A stretch of 64,000 bases of DNA, taken from NCBI GenBank assembly GCA_910578465.1, contig CAJTPW010000002.1, forward strand, positions 124,001 through 188,000, read 5' to 3'. Position 1 is the first letter of the stretch; each line of letters opens with the position of its first letter. The notes beneath the pieces were generated by a model. It was not told the origin of the DNA, did no database searches, and saw only the letters and a list, made by a program, of their open reading frames with translations. A program made the position numbers and the translations under genes. This DNA comes from an uncultured Vampirovibrio sp. (lineage in GTDB: Bacteria > Cyanobacteriota > Vampirovibrionia > Gastranaerophilales > Gastranaerophilaceae). Below are positions 7,704 to 17,500 of this stretch, one piece after another.

Positions 7704-8705
7704 TTAGAGGTTGAAATAATAGTCGAGAATTTTATAAACTTTATCAAAATGATTGATTAAAAGCACAACCGCAATTGAAACGGCAAGCCCGAAAACAGTC
7801 TTCAAGAGGTCTTTTGCAACGTGTTTATAAACTTTTTTCTGGGTTTCAAACCTGATTCTGTTATACATTGCAACTTCACGACCAGCCAAAAGACCTATAA
7901 ATACCCACGTTGTAGACATTGGAACATTGTTTACATGTTGAAAATACATTAAAATACAGGCGTAAACGCAGTCTATTATTGTCGCAGAGCGAATATCCTG
8001 CGTATTTGTTTTAAGTTTTAAAATATTTTGAATTTCACCGCCCCTTTTATAGCAAACAACCCCTAAAAGCAATACAAACGCCGCCATAGAAAGAAGCATT
8101 TGCCAAAAATCAAGTTTTCTTGGAAGATACACAAACAAGTTCGCCGCATCCTGCATTAGCCACTGAGACCAAAGAAAGGCTGTGGCCCCCCATTTTGCTG
8201 CAATCCAGCGCTTTGAAGGCTTTCTGTCTCTTGTATATAGAAAAACTTTTTCAACAGGGCGGGCAATTATAAAATACAAAATAAAAGCACTGATAAAAGC
8301 CAAAACATAGCCAAAGAAAGATTTTGCAAGCATTAGCCCGATTACGGTATTTGTTGAAAAAACGCTCAAAATCAAGAATGTGGTTGAAACAGGAACACCT
8401 TTTCTTGTAAGAAAAATGATTACAATCGGCGGAAGAACGTGATACCAGGAAAATTCACCTGCAAATGGAATTTTTGCAAGCCTTCCGAATGCCATGTCGC
8501 CGTCATTAAAATACCACCCCAAAACAAAGGTTAAGACAAGAACGGTACCCGAAAATGCCCATAAAACCCAGAAAGGACGATTTTGATTTGAGGATAAAAA
8601 GGTGCCCAGAGTTTGGATGACATCGTTTGAAACACAAGTATAGAGGGACAAAAGAAACCCCAAAATCATATAAATATTGCTCGGTGTTAACGTTAGCGAT
8701 ATCAT
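7704..8705 (-). CDS. PiT-like polytopic membrane protein, copy A
   Basis: A 333-residue inner-membrane protein with about 8-10 hydrophobic segments. It has SNDVIQTLGTF near the N-terminus and two copies of a V/I-P-x-STT motif (VPVSTTF, VPMSTTW). These resemble the duplicated signature of PiT-type phosphate transporters (NDVANALGT, VPVSTTH). Remote homology to that family is inference. The ATG at 8705 aligns exactly with the start of its paralogue at 9828; an upstream TTG is less likely. It shares roughly two thirds of its residues with the next gene and has the same length. Solute and direction of transport are unknown. Confidence 0.72.
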   Translation of the reverse strand: MISLTLTPSNIYMILGFLLSLYTCVSNDVIQTLGTFLSSNQNRPFWVLWAFSGTVLVLTFVLGWYFNDGDMAFGRLAKIPFAGEFSWYHVLPPIVIIFLTRKGVPVSTTFLILSVFSTNTVIGLMLAKSFFGYVLAFISAFILYFIIARPVEKVFLYTRDRKPSKRWIAAKWGATAFLWSQWLMQDAANLFVYLPRKLDFWQMLLSMAAFVLLLGVVCYKRGGEIQNILKLKTNTQDIRSATIIDCVYACILMYFQHVNNVPMSTTWVFIGLLAGREVAMYNRIRFETQKKVYKHVAKDLLKTVFGLAVSIAVVLLINHFDKVYKILDYYFNL

Positions 8706-8826
8706 ACTTTCCAAAGCCCATTTTAACAGAAAAATTTAAAAGTCAAAGGGGGGAATGAAAAATTACCTGCACCAAGCATTGTGAAGTTGCAAAAATATTA
8801 AGACACAGGCGTATTACAGCAAAAAA

Positions 8827-9828
8827 TCAGAGTTTAAGATAATTTTGAACAAGGGCGCAGATTTCATCAAAATAATTAATAATAAGAACCACTAAAATTG
8901 AGACAACAAGACCGATTACAGCTTTTGTAAAATCTTTTAATATATATTTATAAACCTTTTTTTCTGTGATAAATCGGAGCCTGTTGTAGAGCGCAATCTC
9001 ACGCCCTGCAAGAACCCCAAGGAATACCCAGGTTGTTGACATCGGGATGTTGTTAAGGTTTAGAAAATAGATTAAAATCCCCGCATAAACTATGTCTATA
9101 ATCGTTGCAGAGCGGATATCCTGGGTGTTTGTTTTAAGTTTGATTATATTTTGAATTTCGCCTCCCCTTTTGTAACAAATAATATACAAAAGCCCTGAAA
9201 AAATAATGAGACAGATAACCATCTGCCAAAAATCAAGCTTTCTTGGAAGATACACAAAGATTTTGGACCCGTCCTGCAAAAGCCATGCCGTCCAAAGAAC
9301 CGCGGTAGAAAACCATTTTGAAATAACCCAGGCCTTTGAAACCTGCTTATTTTTCATATACAAAAATATTTTTTCCACACTTCTTGCAATAAAAAAATAC
9401 AGGACAAACGAAACAACTAAAGCTGCAATATAGCCCATAAAAGACTTTGCAATCATCATACCGATGATTGTGTTTGATGAAAAAATACTTATTATCAGAA
9501 ACGAAGTTGCAACAGGTATCCCTTTTTTTGTAAGGCATAAAAGGATTAACGGAGGTAAAATGTGCCACCAGTAAAAAGTTTCAGGGTGCGGAACCCGCTC
9601 TAATAGCCCAAATGCCATATCTCCATCATTTACAACCCAGCCGGCAACAAACGTAACTATAAGAACAGTGCTTGTAAAAAGCCAAATTTGCCAGACAGGA
9701 CGGTCTTTTGTGGAGGATAAGAAGGTGCCCAGAGTTTGGATGACATCGTTTGAAACGCACGTATAAAGGGACAATAAAAACCCCAAAATCATAAAAATAT
9801 TGCTTGGTGTTAAAGATAATGATGTCAT
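8827..9828 (-). CDS. PiT-like polytopic membrane protein, copy B
   Basis: A 333-residue paralogue of the gene at 7704-8705, with the same motifs: SNDVIQTLGTF, VNDGDMAFG, IPVATSF, NTQDIRSATI and IPMSTTWVF. The conserved stretch GGEIQN.IKLKTNTQDIRSA is nearly unchanged between copies. Divergence is concentrated in the membrane helices. The gap between the copies is 121 bases, so they could be one operon with this gene first. One of the STT motifs is changed to ATS here, which may alter substrate binding if these residues act as in PiT carriers. Confidence 0.72.
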   Translation of the reverse strand: MTSLSLTPSNIFMILGFLLSLYTCVSNDVIQTLGTFLSSTKDRPVWQIWLFTSTVLIVTFVAGWVVNDGDMAFGLLERVPHPETFYWWHILPPLILLCLTKKGIPVATSFLIISIFSSNTIIGMMIAKSFMGYIAALVVSFVLYFFIARSVEKIFLYMKNKQVSKAWVISKWFSTAVLWTAWLLQDGSKIFVYLPRKLDFWQMVICLIIFSGLLYIICYKRGGEIQNIIKLKTNTQDIRSATIIDIVYAGILIYFLNLNNIPMSTTWVFLGVLAGREIALYNRLRFITEKKVYKYILKDFTKAVIGLVVSILVVLIINYFDEICALVQNYLKL

Positions 9829-9862
9829 ATTCCAAGCAATATTCTATCAAAAACAATCTGTT

Positions 9863-10216
9863 TTAAATAATTCGAAAATTTCTTTTCACAAGCTGTCTTT
9901 TTTTTGAAATAAAGTCATCTTCAGACAAGAAAACAGGGGGTAAAAAGCCTGTGGATGCTAAAGAAAGCCATGCAAGAAGATGTGGGGAAAGGGATAAAAT
10001 ATTCAAATTGTTTGAATTTATAAAATTTAAAAAATTTATGGACGTGATAGAGCCCACATTGCTTAAATCAAGTGCGATTCGAGCCTTGGTATTTTTAATT
10101 TTGGAGATTATATTATGAATTTCAATCAGAAGATTATCATCCAAATTTACATCAGAACTATTGTTAAGAATATTAAGGATATAAAATCCCCTCTTTTTCT
10201 TTGTTATTATTGCCAT
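9863..10216 (-). CDS. Possible STAS-domain protein
   Basis: A 117-residue cytoplasmic protein. The segment ARIALDLSNVGSITSINFLNF resembles the strand-loop-helix of STAS domains (anti-sigma-factor antagonists), where a serine after the D-L-S strand is phosphorylated. The overall length fits a single STAS domain. The ATG at 10216 has AAGGA nine bases upstream and a TATAAT (10243-10238) further upstream. It is divergent from the kinase-like gene at 10421, which is consistent with a signalling pair, but the similarity is weak. Confidence 0.5.
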   Translation of the reverse strand: MAIITKKKRGFYILNILNNSSDVNLDDNLLIEIHNIISKIKNTKARIALDLSNVGSITSINFLNFINSNNLNILSLSPHLLAWLSLASTGFLPPVFLSEDDFISKKRQLVKRNFRII

Positions 10217-10352
10217 ATCGCCATCCTTTACATTATGATTATATCTGTTTTCTTAAGCGAATAGAATAAGGCGAAAGTTGGAATATTCTAAAACTTTAGT
10301 TTGATTTTTAATATAAAATCACCTGTTTTAAGGGAACATAGAAGCAAAAAAT

Positions 10353-10380
10353 TTGAATTTTTACACCGTTATGTTAAGAT
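10353..10380 (+). promoter_or_regulatory. Promoter for the PAS/kinase-like gene
   Basis: TTGAAT (10353-10358) and TAAGAT (10375-10380) are separated by 16 bases, about 40 bases upstream of the ATG at 10421. Confidence 0.4.
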
Positions 10381-10420
10381 TATTACAAAGTGACAAAAGA
10401 ATAGACGGAAAAGAAGAACT

Positions 10421-11581
10421 ATGAATTTATTCGCCCTTTTTTCAAATTTTTCAAGACCAAAAAAAGATGACCTTTTTAATATATATCCTGACGGAATTTT
10501 TGTGGTTTCGATGGACGGAAGAATTCTCGATGTAAACCTGAAAATCGTTGAACTGTTTGGTTTTTCAAGATTTGATATGGTCGGACAATATTTTTCCGAA
10601 TATATTCAGGGCGGAAGCGGACTTTTAAACAAAATCGTAGCACAGGGAAGACCTTCAATCACAAAGGCTCAAACGGCAAAAAACGAAGATGTTTACGTTG
10701 AAGTAGCCGCTTCAAAGGACCTTGAAAACGACAGAGTTTTTGTAACACTGAGAAACGTTACACAGAACTATAAAATGCAAAATATGGTCAACGGCGAATA
10801 TGAAATCGCAAAAAAGATAATTGATGAAAAAAACACTTTCCTGACTGAAATTGCACCCGAAATTATATCTTCGCTGGATTCCGTTACAGGGTTCTCAAAG
10901 GCGTTACTTGAAGGAATCGGCGGGCATTTAATAGAAAAACAGGAAAAATATGTAAGCATTATTAACAAAAATTCAATGGATCTATCTTTTGACTTAGAAA
11001 AGATTTTCGACTTTTTCAAACTTGAATCGGGGCTCTACAAATACGATTTCAAGACTTTTGATATGGTGGATTTGCTTACAAACATTGCAAAAGATTATGA
11101 ACCGAAATTTGAAGCAAGAAAAACTGTTTTTAAATACGATTTTTCTGCTTTAACCACACGGGGAGCATATTTAGACCCTGTTGTTATTGAAGATGTCGTA
11201 AAAAATATTTTGGAAATTTCAATTAAATGTTCAAACCTTGGAACATTAACATTTAACGCAGGAAACCCGCCTTTAGAGTTTTTAGCCGCAAACGGATATG
11301 ATGTATCGGATGAAAACATCAAAAAGCAGTTTGCAATGTTTGAAATCAAGGATACAAGCTTTTCTTTAACGCCCGAACAGCTTGAAAATGTTTTCAACCC
11401 GTATTTTATAGATAATTCACAAAACAAACAGCCAATCGGCATAAAAATGATTTATCCGACCGTAAAAAAACACTTGAAATACTTTAAGGGCGATGTTTGG
11501 GTTTACTCAAAAGCAGGGGCGGGCACTATGGTATGTGTTTTGGTGCCTATTGAAAAACAATCAACGCAGGGTACGCTTTAA
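10421..11581 (+). CDS. PAS-domain protein with degenerate histidine-kinase core
   Basis: 386 residues. An N-terminal PAS domain (about 20-120; NIYPDGIFVVSMDGRILDVN) is followed by a dimerisation-like helix pair and an ATPase-like domain. The expected phospho-acceptor block is EIAPEIISSLDSV, with no histidine. The N-box retains only the first asparagine (KNILEISIKCS), the G1 box is DTSFSL instead of DTGxGI, and the G2 glycines are missing. It is therefore probably a pseudokinase that senses through PAS and acts by protein contact. There is no transmembrane segment. It is followed 87 bases downstream by an orphan ABC ATPase on the same strand. Confidence 0.75.
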   Translation: MNLFALFSNFSRPKKDDLFNIYPDGIFVVSMDGRILDVNLKIVELFGFSRFDMVGQYFSEYIQGGSGLLNKIVAQGRPSITKAQTAKNEDVYVEVAASKDLENDRVFVTLRNVTQNYKMQNMVNGEYEIAKKIIDEKNTFLTEIAPEIISSLDSVTGFSKALLEGIGGHLIEKQEKYVSIINKNSMDLSFDLEKIFDFFKLESGLYKYDFKTFDMVDLLTNIAKDYEPKFEARKTVFKYDFSALTTRGAYLDPVVIEDVVKNILEISIKCSNLGTLTFNAGNPPLEFLAANGYDVSDENIKKQFAMFEIKDTSFSLTPEQLENVFNPYFIDNSQNKQPIGIKMIYPTVKKHLKYFKGDVWVYSKAGAGTMVCVLVPIEKQSTQGTL

Positions 11582-11668
11582 AGCTGCCTAATGTCTTGAT
11601 AATCAAAATCGCGTCAACAAAACATGTGCGTTCAAAAGAATTTGCGCTTTTAAAAACGGAGAAAAACT

Positions 11669-12745
11669 TTGTCAAAAGTAGAATTAGAAGGTATAAGCAA
11701 ATCATTTGGCAAGAAAAACATCTTGTCGGATATAAACCTTTGTGTTGAAGACAAAGAGTTCTGCGTTCTTGTGGGGGCTTCAGGCTGCGGAAAATCGACG
11801 CTTCTTCGTATTATCGCAGGTTTAGAAACTCAGGATAGCGGAGATTTATACATCGGCGGCAAGCTTTCAAATAATATTCAACCAAAAGATAGAAATATAG
11901 CGATGGTTTTTCAAAGCTATGCACTCTATCCGCACTTAACAGTGTACGATAACATTGCTTTTCCCTTGAAGCTTCGAAAATTAAACAAAAAGCAAATTGA
12001 AGAAAAAGTAATGGCGGCATCTGAAATTTTAGGTCTGGATGAATATTTAAAAAGAAAACCAAAGGAACTTTCCGGCGGACAAAGACAGAGGGTTGCCCTC
12101 GGACGTGCAATTGTCAGAGAACCTGAAGTGTTTTTAATGGATGAGCCCTTATCAAATCTGGATGCCAAGCTTCGCGTGCAGATGAGAACGGAAATCAAAA
12201 AACTGCACAAAAAACTCAACACAACGTTTATCTATGTTACCCATGACCAAACGGAAGCCCTCACTATGGGCGATAAAATTGTTATTTTAAACGAAGGCAA
12301 AATTCAACAAACGGCAGACCCCGAAACCATCTTTAATTACCCTGCAAATACTTTTGTTGCAACATTTATGGGAAATTCACCCATGAATATAATCCCTGCA
12401 AAGATTAATGATGGAATTTTATCTTTTGATAGAGTAATGGTAACGCTTTCAGACTTTAACAGACAGATTATCGGAGAAAGGAAAGAGGTTTTAATCGGCA
12501 TACGCCCTGAAAGCTTCAGTCCTTATATGATTGAAAGCATTCTTCCGACAGGAATTCGCCTGCATGTAAATGTTGAATCAATTGAAGCAGGCGGCGGAGA
12601 GAAAAATGTACATTTCAAACTCGATGAAACCGATGTTGTTGCAAAAGTAAGCGCAAAGGCAACAATAGGTAATGTTGCAGACTTTACGACAGACCCTTCC
12701 GATTTTCATTTCTTTGATATAGACACAAAAGAGCGCATAGTTTAA
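11669..12745 (+). CDS. ABC transporter ATPase, UgpC/MsmK type
   Basis: 358 residues, the usual length for sugar or glycerol-phosphate importer ATPases of the CUT1 class. Walker A is GASGCGKST, the Q-loop is in MVFQSYALYPH, the signature is LSGGQRQRVALGRA, Walker B is VFLMDEP, and the H-loop is THDQ. A TOBE/OB regulatory region follows from about residue 235. The start is TTG at 11669, with CGGAG upstream. No permease or binding protein is adjacent, so it may serve several importers, as MsmK does. It is convergent with the small genes at 12747-13025; its stop lies two bases from theirs. Confidence 0.92.
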   Translation: MSKVELEGISKSFGKKNILSDINLCVEDKEFCVLVGASGCGKSTLLRIIAGLETQDSGDLYIGGKLSNNIQPKDRNIAMVFQSYALYPHLTVYDNIAFPLKLRKLNKKQIEEKVMAASEILGLDEYLKRKPKELSGGQRQRVALGRAIVREPEVFLMDEPLSNLDAKLRVQMRTEIKKLHKKLNTTFIYVTHDQTEALTMGDKIVILNEGKIQQTADPETIFNYPANTFVATFMGNSPMNIIPAKINDGILSFDRVMVTLSDFNRQIIGERKEVLIGIRPESFSPYMIESILPTGIRLHVNVESIEAGGGEKNVHFKLDETDVVAKVSAKATIGNVADFTTDPSDFHFFDIDTKERIV

Positions 12746-12746
12746 A

Positions 12747-12851
12747 CTATCTGTTTGCACTTAATAAATTCAAATAGCTTGAGCAGAAATAGCAAAATGC
12801 AAAACCGAATAAAAGTGTACAGTTTTTTGCACAAAACAAACTTTCAAACAT
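12747..12851 (-). CDS. Candidate 34-residue cysteine-rich small protein
   Basis: A short frame starting at ATG 12851 directly after the stop codon of the upstream small gene, with an unusually good ribosome binding site (GGGAGGTGATG) overlapping that gene's end. The product (starts MFESLFCAKNC) has four cysteines and a hydrophobic middle of about 15 residues. It could be a small membrane peptide. Nothing similar is recognised. Support comes from the ribosome binding site and the tight spacing only. Confidence 0.4.
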   Translation of the reverse strand: MFESLFCAKNCTLLFGFAFCYFCSSYLNLLSANR

Positions 12852-13025
12852 CTATTCATCACCTCCCTTTTCTTTATTTATGCGCTCCACCCAGACATAA
12901 GTCTGACTTATGGCGCTTTTAAAGGGATTATAAGCATAGTTATATTCTAAAAACGGATTTTTTGCGTTTTTATCATAATTTTTCATTTTTTTATTCAATT
13001 CAAAAAAATATTCTTTAATACCCAT
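12852..13025 (-). CDS. Candidate 57-residue small protein
   Basis: The frame from ATG 13025 to TAG 12852 encodes a 57-residue protein beginning MGIKEYFFELNKKMKNY, rich in Asn, Lys and aromatic residues, with no membrane segment. AGGAGA lies eight bases before the ATG. The stop codon abuts the next ATG, forming a two-gene unit. Its leader contains a dyad-symmetry hairpin and a mini-ORF (13039-13098), suggesting regulated translation. The function is unknown. It is divergent from the efflux operon at 13269, so a link to stress or toxic compounds is possible but unproven. Confidence 0.55.
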   Translation of the reverse strand: MGIKEYFFELNKKMKNYDKNAKNPFLEYNYAYNPFKSAISQTYVWVERINKEKGGDE

Positions 13026-13038
13026 AAACTGAAATCTC

Positions 13039-13098
13039 CTGTCCGAAAATGCTGCATACAGGGAAAACTAACGGACAGCATACATATCCATTCCTTTA
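13039..13098 (-). promoter_or_regulatory. Leader with mini-ORF and hairpin (possible translational attenuator)
   Basis: On the minus strand an AAAGGAA is followed by ATG (13085; a further in-frame ATG at 13091) encoding M-Y-A-V-R-stop. The last codons of this mini-ORF contain CTGTCCG (13078-13072), which is complementary to CGGACAG (13045-13039). That right arm runs into the AGGAGA ribosome binding site of the 57-residue gene. Translating the mini-ORF would open the hairpin, as in erm-type leaders. A TATAAT box lies upstream. Confidence 0.4.
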
Positions 13099-13202
13099 TT
13101 TATAAATTATAACTCACCGATTTAAAATAAACACCATCTTTTGGGGGATAAAAATCAGTACTTTAGGGCTATGGATAGAATCCTCGAAATTATTGATTTA
13201 TG

Positions 13203-13230
13203 TTGTGTTAATGCTACACTATAGTAATAT
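13203..13230 (+). promoter_or_regulatory. Promoter for the RND efflux operon
   Basis: TTGTGT (13203-13208) and TAATAT (13225-13230) are separated by 16 bases, about 40 bases before the first ATG. An alternative TATAGT overlaps the -10. Confidence 0.4.
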
Positions 13231-13268
13231 AGGGAGCAATTAGCAATTTTTTATAAAAGAGGAGTAAT

Positions 13269-14504
13269 ATGAGGAAAAAAATCGCCCTTGCACTGTTAAT
13301 CGTAGTGTTACTGGTTTTTGCAAGATTTGCATATGTTAAATTTATAGAAACCCAAACGGCAAAAGGCAGAGCGGCCGCAATGGTGCCTGTGGTTTCTTTG
13401 GACACCGTTAAAGAAGAAGAAATTTCAAATTCAATAGAGGCGCCCGGAAGAATTGCCGCAAAATACAGTGTAGACATTGTAGCCAAGGTTTCAGGCTCGC
13501 TTTTAAAGAAACACTTTATGGAAGGCGACTACGTTCAAAAAGGCCAGCTTTTATTTTCAATAGACCCGCAGGAATATGCAATAAATGTTAACAAAGCGGC
13601 GGCAAGCCTTCAAAATGCTCAAGCCGTTGCCTTCCGTGCACAAAAAGACTACGAAAGAGCAAAAGAGCTTGTTGCAAACGATTTTATTGCAAAATCAACC
13701 TATGACCAGAATTTAGCAGAAAGAAATGTTGCAAACGCGGATGTCAAATCGGCAACAGCACAACTTTCCGATGCAAGAAGGCTTTTATCTTATACAAAAA
13801 TTACAGCTCCTGTTTCAGGAAGAATAGGTATGGTAAATGTTACCGAGGGAAACTATATTACGGCACAAACAGGCTCTCTTGCAAAGCTTGTAAGCCTGGA
13901 CCCTATTTATGTAACTTATTCTCTTGATTCAAAACAGTTTAATCAGTTAAGAGACGACACCATTTTACCTACCGTAAAACAAAATGAACCCATTAAGGTG
14001 CAGATTGTTCTGCCCGACGGGACAACCTACAAACATTACGGAAACGAAGATTTCTTCGGTAACGAAATCTCGCAAACAACAGGGTCAATTCCTTTAAGGG
14101 CAACATTTAAAAACCCTGACCACATTTTAATCCCGGGGGATTTCGTGAAGGTTAAAATATTTTCAAACACAAAACATAAAAAGGCTGTCGTACCTCAAGC
14201 CGCAGTACTTCAAGATTCAACGGGAAGATATGTTTATACGGTTGATGCCGACAACAAAGCGGTTCAGACTTACATTGAAACAGAAGGCGAATACGGAGAT
14301 TATTTCATTGTTAAAGAAGGCCTTAAAACAGGCGATAAGTTCATCGCCACAGGTGTAATTAAGGTTATGAACGGTATGGGCGTAAAAGTTGTTCCAAAAG
14401 AAGAAAATCCCGAATTAATATCCAAACAGGATACGGCAAAAACCATGCAGGCCGATAATACGGAAGATACCGAAAAAACATCAGATAAATCTGATAAAGA
14501 ATAA
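13269..14504 (+). CDS. RND efflux periplasmic adaptor (membrane fusion protein)
   Basis: 411 residues of the AcrA/MexA family. An N-terminal membrane anchor (about residues 4-22) precedes the lipoyl half-motif and an alpha-hairpin (about 100-170, with VNKAAASLQNAQAVAFRAQKDYERAKEL). The second lipoyl half (YTKITAPVSGRIGMVNVTEG) and beta-barrel domains follow. It links the inner-membrane pump to the outer-membrane channel in the periplasm. There is no lipobox cysteine, so it is anchored by its helix. GAGGAG lies just upstream of the ATG. It is the first gene of a three-gene operon, 19 bases before the pump gene. The acidic, Thr/Asp-rich C-terminal tail is longer than usual. Confidence 0.95.
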   Translation: MRKKIALALLIVVLLVFARFAYVKFIETQTAKGRAAAMVPVVSLDTVKEEEISNSIEAPGRIAAKYSVDIVAKVSGSLLKKHFMEGDYVQKGQLLFSIDPQEYAINVNKAAASLQNAQAVAFRAQKDYERAKELVANDFIAKSTYDQNLAERNVANADVKSATAQLSDARRLLSYTKITAPVSGRIGMVNVTEGNYITAQTGSLAKLVSLDPIYVTYSLDSKQFNQLRDDTILPTVKQNEPIKVQIVLPDGTTYKHYGNEDFFGNEISQTTGSIPLRATFKNPDHILIPGDFVKVKIFSNTKHKKAVVPQAAVLQDSTGRYVYTVDADNKAVQTYIETEGEYGDYFIVKEGLKTGDKFIATGVIKVMNGMGVKVVPKEENPELISKQDTAKTMQADNTEDTEKTSDKSDKE

Positions 14505-14523
14505 ATAAGGAAGTAATAATATA

Positions 14524-17500
14524 ATGTTTTCAAAGTTTTTTATAGAAAGACCAAGATTTGCAATAGTATTATCCCTTGTGATAGTGCTCGTGGGGCTTAT
14601 ATGTCTTAAGGTGCTTCCTCTGGAAGAATACCCCGATATTACGCCCCCACAGGTTGTAGTTGCAGCAACATATGCAGGTGCAAGCTCCGAAGTTGTAGAA
14701 TCCACTGTAGCCCAGCCGATTGAAGCTCAGGTTAACGGTGTTGAAGATATGCTTTATATGTCTTCAACTTCATCCAACGGCACATATCAGCTGAACGTTT
14801 ATTTTAAAACGGGAACCGACCCGGATATGGCACTTGTAAACGTTCAAAACAGGGTTTCTCTTGCAACACCGAGACTTCCTTCCGACGTTCAAAGATACGG
14901 ACTTACTACAAAAAGGTCTACACAGGGCGCAGGGCTTGTAATGTATGCTATTTATTCTCCTGACGGCTCTAAAGACAAAGTTGAAGTAAGTAACTACGCA
15001 TCAATTTATTTAAAAGACGAACTTGCCCGTGTAGACGGTGTAGGTGAGGTTGGCGTATACGGTGCGAGAGATTATTCTATAAGAATCTGGCTGGATGCCG
15101 CCAAAATGGCGTCGTTAAATGTTTCTCCTTTGGAAATTCAAAATGCGGTGCAGGGGCAAAACACGCAAATCCCTGCGGGCGATATCGGTGCAGAGCCTCT
15201 TGTAAACAAACACCCGATGAAAATTACTTTGAAAACAACGGGCAGACTTACAACGCCTGAAGAATTTGCAAATATAATTATAAGATCAAATACGGACGGT
15301 TCTTCAATAAGAGTAAAAGATGTTGCAAGGGTTGAACTTGCAGGGGAAAGATATTCAAGCTTAGGACGTTTGGACGGAACCGAAATTACGGTGTTGTCCG
15401 TTATGCAATTATCGGATGCAAACGCAATTCAGGTTGCAAACGACTGTAACAAAAAAATGGAAGAAATGTCTCAAAGTTTTCCTGACGGCATTTCATACAG
15501 AGTATTGCACGATACAACGGAAACCATTAAGGAATCGCTTGAAGAGGTTGTTAAGGCAATCATTTTGGCGGTTATCCTTGTAACCCTTGTTGTATACCTT
15601 TTCCTTGGAGACTGGAGAGCGTCAATTGTTCCATTTGTCTCAATCCCTGTTTCGCTTTTAGGAACACTTGCAATCTTTGCCGTTTGCGGCTTTTCAATAA
15701 ATACATTAACATTGTTCGGCTTTGTGCTTGCGGTTGGGACCGTAGTAGATGATAGTATTGTTGTTGTTGAAAACGTACAAAGACACATAGAAATGGGCAA
15801 AAGCCCCAAAGAAGCAACCTTAATTTCAATGGATGAAATCACGGGCGCGGTTGTTGCGACATCTCTGGTTCTTATGGCCGTATTTGTGCCTTGCTGCTTT
15901 ATTTCAGGCATTTCGGGAAAAATGTATCAGCAGTTTGCAGTAACAATTGCAGCCTCAATCGGCTTCTCGGTTGTTGTAGCGCTTACTTTGGCGCCTGCAC
16001 TTTGCGCAACAATTTTAAGAAGCAAGGAAGAAATGCCCCACAGAACATTCTATGAAAAGTTCAGAGAATTATACAGAGACTACTGGGCAAAGAAACACCC
16101 AACCACAACAAGAGGGAAAATAAGAGCCTGGGGCGAATTTTTGGCAACAGCGTGGGAAATCTGCATTAAAAAATATAACAGATTCTTTGACCGTGTTAAA
16201 ACCTTCTATCTCAAGGGTTCTGATTATTATATCAGAAGAGGAAAAGCAACATTAATTACCTATCTTTTAATTATTGCATCGCTTTTAGGGCTCTTTAAGC
16301 TTATACCTACAGGCTTTTTGCCAGAATCTGATATGAGCTTCCTTTTAACAAACATAATAATGAAAGACGGTACATCTCTTGCAAAAACATCCGAACTTTC
16401 AGCCGAAATTGAACAGAAAATGATGAAACTCCCGGGTGTAAAGCAAATCGGTGGAATTGTCGGTATGAACGGAGACAACACGGCATTGATTTTTGCAGTA
16501 TTAAAACCGCATAAAGAAAGAAAACACGATATACCAGGATTTTTTGACAGACTGTTTGCAAGCAAGGAAGAAAAAGCCAAATACGGCACAACCCTTGCTG
16601 ATTACAAGAGAAATATAGGTGCAATCACGGGGCAATATAAGGATGCACAGATTGTAACCTTTGTGCCGCCTGCAATTTCAGGTATGAGTATGTTCGGCGG
16701 CTTTGAATACCAGTTCCTTGATAAAGGAAACAGAAGCGCACAGGAGCTTTACGGCGAAGCACAAAAACTTATGCGCGCAGCAAACCAAAGTCCGAAGCTG
16801 ACAAGCGTTTATACACAGTTTAACGCCAACATTCCGCAGTTTTTAATCGATATTGACTACCCCAGATTAAAAGCGCAAAACATATCGGAATCCGAAGTTG
16901 CTGCAGCGTTGTCATCTCAATTCGGCAGCTACTATATTAACGACTTCAACCTGAAGGGTAGGGTATTCAGAGTTATGATGCAGGCTGATGAACCATACAG
17001 AGGAACGCCTGAAGATATGAATAAAATTTATATCAAAACAAATGACGGAAGAACGGCACCTTTGAGCTCCGTTGTATCGATAACCCCTGTAACAGGCCCT
17101 TATAGCGTTACAAGATTCAATATGTATAATTCCATCCAAATTCAAGGAAGCCCCGCACAGGGTCAATCTTCAGGGGATTCAATCAAAGAAATGGAAAGAA
17201 TTTCAAAAGAAATGCTTCCGTCCGATCTTGGCTATGCATGGTCCGGAACAACTTTGCAGGAAATTGAATCCACGGGGCAAACAACAAGCGTACTTGTTAT
17301 GTCTCTTGTATTTGTATATTTATTCCTTGTTGCGCTTTATGAAAGCTGGATGCTGCCTATCGGCGTTATGCTCATCACTCCGATTGCAATGCTTGGCGCT
17401 TTATTCCTTCAATACATCACAGGAAACCAGCTTGATATTTACGCACAAATCGGGCTTATAATGTTAATCGGTCTTGCGGCAAAACAGGCAATCCTGATTG

